From the NCBI GenBank assembly GCA_017447815.1, contig JAFSMS010000064.1:1-32853 (forward strand): a DNA stretch of 32,853 nt. Direction: 5' to 3'. The notes beneath the pieces are model-generated. The model ran no database searches, was not told the origin of the DNA, and saw only the letters and a program-made list of their open reading frames with translations. A program made the position numbers and the translations under genes. The stretch is from Bacteroidales bacterium. Lineage in GTDB: Bacteria; Bacteroidota; Bacteroidia; Bacteroidales; UBA932. Below, piece by piece: positions 30,134 to 32,853 of this stretch. How positions within the stretch are numbered: the stretch's first letter is position 1; each line of letters begins with the position of its first letter.

Positions 30134-31336
30134 ATGAGAGAGACCTTCTTAGACAAAAAAGACAACAAGAACTCCCTCCTGAAGAAAAATATTCTTTACC
30201 TGTGCATCGAACGCGGAGAGCACAGCATCGCTTCCATCAGCGAGGCCATCGGTTCGTCGGTACCTACGGCCACCAAACTCATCGGAGAATTGATGGACGA
30301 GGGATTTATGATCGACCTGGGCAAGTCGGGCACTTCCGGCGGACGCCGGCCGTCCATTTACGGCCTCAATCCCGACGCGGGCTATTTTATCGGCCTGCAT
30401 GTGCGGAACCGGCATGTCAGCGTGGCTGTTACGGATTTCAAAGGCGGTCTCATCTCCTTCCAGGACGACATACCCTTTGTCATGGAGCCCAAGGAGGAAT
30501 CCATCTCCCAGATTGCCGTCAGCGTGCGCGAACACATTGACAAGCAAGGCATCAACTGGAACAAAATCATGGGCCTGGGCCTCAGCCTGCCGGGCCGGGT
30601 GAATCCTGTCACCGGCTACAGCAACAGTTATTCCTTCGACAACAACCGGCCCATCAGCCGCATCCTGGAAGATCAGTTGAACGTACACGTGGTGCTGGAA
30701 AACGACTCCCGCGCCATGACCTACGGCGAGTATCTGGGCGGCGGTCTCAAAGAGAAAAACATGCTCTTCGTGAATATGAGTTGGGGGCTGGGAATGGGCA
30801 TGATCCTGAACGGACGACTGTACTACGGCACGTCGGGTTACAGCGGCGAATTCGGCCATTTCCCCCTGCTGGACAACGGCCAAATGTGCCGATGCGGCAA
30901 AATCGGCTGCTTGGAAACCGGCGCTTCGGGCAGCGCCCTCGTTCGGATGATCACGGAGAAACTGCACGCCGGACGCGCTTCCAACCTGGCCCGCAAGTTC
31001 AAGGCGGAAGGCACGGTGAACATCAATGACATCTTCTCCGCCATCAAGAAGGAGGATATCCTGGCCATCGAAACGGTGGAGAAGGTGGGCACCAACCTGG
31101 GCAAGGGCCTGGCCGGTCTCATCAATATCTTCAATCCGGAACTGGTGGTGATCGGCGGCAAGGTGGCGGTTGCGGCCGGGGATTATCTCATGCTGCCCAT
31201 CCGCACGGCCATCAAGCGCCATGTCCTGAACATCGCCAACCAGGACACCACCATCAAACTCAGTCAATTGAAACAAAAGGCGGCCCCCATCGGCGCAGCG
31301 CTGCTGGTCAGAAGCCGCATGCTCGGAATCCTGTAA
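30134..31336 (+). CDS. ROK family transcriptional regulator (NagC/XylR type)
   Basis: The 400-residue protein has a winged helix-turn-helix (about 15-75, with SIASISEAIGSSVPTATKLI) fused to a ROK sugar-kinase-like domain. The zinc motif CRCGKIGCLE is preceded by GTSGYSGEFGHFPL. The nucleotide loop MSWGLGMG and the later NIFNPELVVIGG are typical. Members of this type usually repress sugar-uptake or glycan-use genes and release DNA on sugar binding. No catabolic cluster lies next to it, and the next gene is an aminotransferase one base away. The regulated genes cannot be told. Confidence 0.9.
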   Translation: MRETFLDKKDNKNSLLKKNILYLCIERGEHSIASISEAIGSSVPTATKLIGELMDEGFMIDLGKSGTSGGRRPSIYGLNPDAGYFIGLHVRNRHVSVAVTDFKGGLISFQDDIPFVMEPKEESISQIAVSVREHIDKQGINWNKIMGLGLSLPGRVNPVTGYSNSYSFDNNRPISRILEDQLNVHVVLENDSRAMTYGEYLGGGLKEKNMLFVNMSWGLGMGMILNGRLYYGTSGYSGEFGHFPLLDNGQMCRCGKIGCLETGASGSALVRMITEKLHAGRASNLARKFKAEGTVNINDIFSAIKKEDILAIETVEKVGTNLGKGLAGLINIFNPELVVIGGKVAVAAGDYLMLPIRTAIKRHVLNIANQDTTIKLSQLKQKAAPIGAALLVRSRMLGIL

Positions 31337-31337
31337 T

Positions 31338-32540
31338 ATGCCCCAGATATCGCAACGCGGCCTGCAAATGCCGTCTTCCCCTATCCGGAAACTTGCTCCG
31401 CTGGCCAACGAGGCCAAAAGGCAAGGCGTCAAGGTTTATCACCTGAATATCGGCCAGCCAGACTTGCCCACCCCGCAGCAGGGCCTGGACGCGCTCAAGA
31501 CCATTACCCGCAAGACGCTGGAATACAGTCCCTCGGAAGGCTATCTTTCCTTCCGGGAGAAACTGGTGGGCTATTACCGCAAGTTCGGCATCAATGACAT
31601 CACGCAGGAGAACATCATCATCACCAGCGGCGGCTCCGAGGCCATTCTCTTCGCGCTGCTGGCCTGCCTGAATCCGGGCGACGAGATGATCATGGTGGAG
31701 CCCGGCTATGCCAATTACATTTCCTTCGCGGTGACGGCGGGCATCAAGGTGGTCACGGTCACTTCCAATATCGAGGACGGCTTCGTGCTGCCGCCCATGG
31801 AGGCCTTCGAAGAGGCCATCACCAAGCACACCAAAGCCATCCTGCTTTGCAATCCCAACAATCCCACGGGCTATGTTTACAGCCCGGAAGAACTGCAGCG
31901 CCTGAAGGAACTGGTGCTCAAATACGACCTCTATCTCATTGCCGATGAAGTGTATCGGGAGTTTGTCTATACGGACGAACCGTATGTCAGCGCTCTCACG
32001 CTGGGCATCCCGGAACATGTGATTCTGGTAGATTCGGTGAGCAAACGTTACTCGGAGTGCGGCATCCGGATCGGCATGCTGGTCACCCGCAACCGCATGG
32101 TGCATGACACGGTGATGAAGTACTGCCAGGCCCGCCTGAGTCCGCCCCTGCTGGGCCAGATTGTGGCCGATGCCTCCGTAGAAGGCGTAGAGGAATACAC
32201 CAAGGCCTGTTTCGAAGAATACAAGGCCCGACGGGACTTCTTCATCAAAGGTCTCAACAGCATCCCCGGGGTCTATTCCCCGATGCCGCACGGCGCGTTC
32301 TACACCGTCGCCAGCCTTCCCGTGGCCGATGCCGAGGATTTCTGCCGCTGGTGTCTCACGGACTTCCGCCTGGACAACGAGACGGTGATGATGGCCCCGG
32401 CCGCCGGCTTCTACCGCAATCCGGATCTGGGCCGAAACCAGGTACGTCTTGCCTATGTCCTCAAAAAAGAAGACCTGCAGCGTTCCCTGATGCTCATCCG
32501 CGCCGCCCTCAAGGCCTACAACAACCGCAACGTCTTCTAA
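31338..32540 (+). CDS. PLP-dependent aminotransferase, class I (aspartate aminotransferase-like)
   Basis: The 400-residue enzyme has the fold type I pattern. YHLNIGQPDLPTP is near the N-terminus, SGGSEAILFALLACLNPGDE and the PLP-ring Asn in NPNNPTGYVYS follow, then LIADEVYREF. The PLP-binding Lys is in VDSVSKRYSECGIRIG, and the substrate carboxylate-binding Arg is probably in NQVRLAYV. This fits the subgroup I-gamma aspartate/aromatic aminotransferases. The start codon follows the ROK stop by one base, implying co-transcription. Exact amino acid specificity is uncertain. Confidence 0.9.
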   Translation: MPQISQRGLQMPSSPIRKLAPLANEAKRQGVKVYHLNIGQPDLPTPQQGLDALKTITRKTLEYSPSEGYLSFREKLVGYYRKFGINDITQENIIITSGGSEAILFALLACLNPGDEMIMVEPGYANYISFAVTAGIKVVTVTSNIEDGFVLPPMEAFEEAITKHTKAILLCNPNNPTGYVYSPEELQRLKELVLKYDLYLIADEVYREFVYTDEPYVSALTLGIPEHVILVDSVSKRYSECGIRIGMLVTRNRMVHDTVMKYCQARLSPPLLGQIVADASVEGVEEYTKACFEEYKARRDFFIKGLNSIPGVYSPMPHGAFYTVASLPVADAEDFCRWCLTDFRLDNETVMMAPAAGFYRNPDLGRNQVRLAYVLKKEDLQRSLMLIRAALKAYNNRNVF

Positions 32541-32690
32541 CCCCCTCCTTTTCGGAACTTAAACATCACCCGATCCTATCGGTGTGTAAGCACCTCCCGT
32601 TCCTATTTCGGAACGAAAGTATCTCCCACTCCCTCTCGGAGCAAAGCGACCAACTCCCCTTCCCCGAGGGAAGGGGTTGGGGGATGGGGA
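32541..32690. repeat. Array of short hairpin modules after the aminotransferase
   Basis: The noncoding stretch consists of about five modules of 20-30 bases, each running through a CTCC/CCCG-type pyrimidine block to a CGG end. Several contain a small inverted repeat: ACCCGAT/ATCGGTGT, CGTTCC/GGAACG, CTCC/GGAG and CCCCTTCCC/GGGAAGGGG. The last is a strong stem (about 32655-32680) and could act as a terminator for the ROK-aminotransferase transcript. Confidence 0.5.
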
Positions 32691-32702
32691 CACGTGGGGC
32701 TT

Positions 32703-32782
32703 GGTTCTTTGGTTTATGGACCCAAGGGGGCCATAAACGAAGAATGCCAGGCGTCAATCGACGTCTGGCATTCCAAAGAACC
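32703..32782 (-). terminator. Nested hairpins after the 5S rRNA (terminator or processing site)
   Basis: On the minus strand GGTTCTTTGG (32773-32782) pairs with CCAAAGAACC (32703-32712). Between them are two more hairpins: AATGCCAG/CTGGCATT (32743-32772) and GTTTATGG/CCATAAAC (32712-32738). The arrangement follows directly on the 5S gene. No long U-tract is obvious, so it may be a processing stem as well as a terminator. Confidence 0.7.
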
Positions 32783-32853
32783 GCAGCTACCTACTCTCCC
32801 ACCTGGTGGGGCAGTACCATCGGCGATGGTGAGCTTAACTTCTCTGTTCGGAA
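32781..32853 (-). rRNA. rrf: 5S ribosomal RNA, 3' part (cut by the window edge)
   Basis: The minus strand reads CCGAACAGAGAAGTTAAGCT, then CGCCGATGGTACTGCC and GTGGGAGAGTAGGTAGCTGC, all characteristic of bacterial 5S rRNA with the loop C and loop E sequences. About 73 of the usual 110 bases are present; the 5' end lies beyond the window. The rRNA operon therefore extends to the right, transcribed toward the window. Confidence 0.93.

Overview
The window looks like a chromosome segment of a high-GC member of Bacteroidota, probably Bacteroidales. Several genes are preceded by the phylum-specific promoter form (TTG or TTTG, about 19-20 bases, then TAnnTTTG). Ribosome binding sites are weak. Gene neighbours such as xerC-hpf, a NatAB-type exporter with a split 5'-nucleotidase, and a DPP4-type S9 peptidase fit this phylum. 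No rRNA or marker gene is complete enough to name a genus.

Layout. (1) 1-6.6 kb is a visibly AT-rich accessory stretch, all on the minus strand. It holds a truncated dGTPase, a DUF4062 (TIR-like) protein, a decayed superoxide dismutase fragment, a SocA/Panacea-type antitoxin, two near-identical hicBA modules and a DUF3791/DUF3990 pair. A GC-richer rfbA lies between the two hicBA copies. (2) 6.6-13.0 kb is a nucleotide-sugar locus on the minus strand: UDP-glucose dehydrogenase, UDP-glucuronate 4-epimerase, a sugar-1-phosphate nucleotidyltransferase, a galacturonokinase-like GHMP kinase, Fe/Mn superoxide dismutase and, as a separate unit, rfbB. (3) 13.0-24.2 kb is mostly housekeeping: a GH18 enzyme, yicC, a two-gene 5'-nucleotidase with an ABC-2 exporter, holA, hpf, xerC, cca, a small HsdR_N nuclease-fold protein and an APH-like kinase. 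(4) 24.3-32.5 kb is on the plus strand: dipeptidyl peptidase IV, a HAMP-type membrane sensor overlapping trkH, a RecD-like helicase, a ROK regulator and an aminotransferase. (5) The right edge carries a hairpin array, an rRNA-operon terminator and the 3' part of a 5S rRNA on the minus strand.

How genes work together. The kinase, nucleotidyltransferase and epimerase are joined by ATGA overlaps and could carry galacturonate through galacturonate-1-phosphate and UDP-galacturonate to UDP-glucuronate. Ugd feeds the same pool from UDP-glucose. rfbA and rfbB start dTDP-rhamnose synthesis, but rfbC and rfbD are not here. hpf, holA and xerC form one overlapping run, as do the HAMP sensor and trkH.

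The most unusual signal is an interspersed palindromic element (half-unit about 28 bases, full unit about 63). Half-units sit just upstream of several minus-strand genes, always in the same orientation. A full 63-base unit lies in frame inside ugd, a half-unit lies in frame inside the epimerase gene, and another full unit supplies the last codons and stop of cca. This resembles the behaviour of Rickettsia palindromic elements, in a different phylum.
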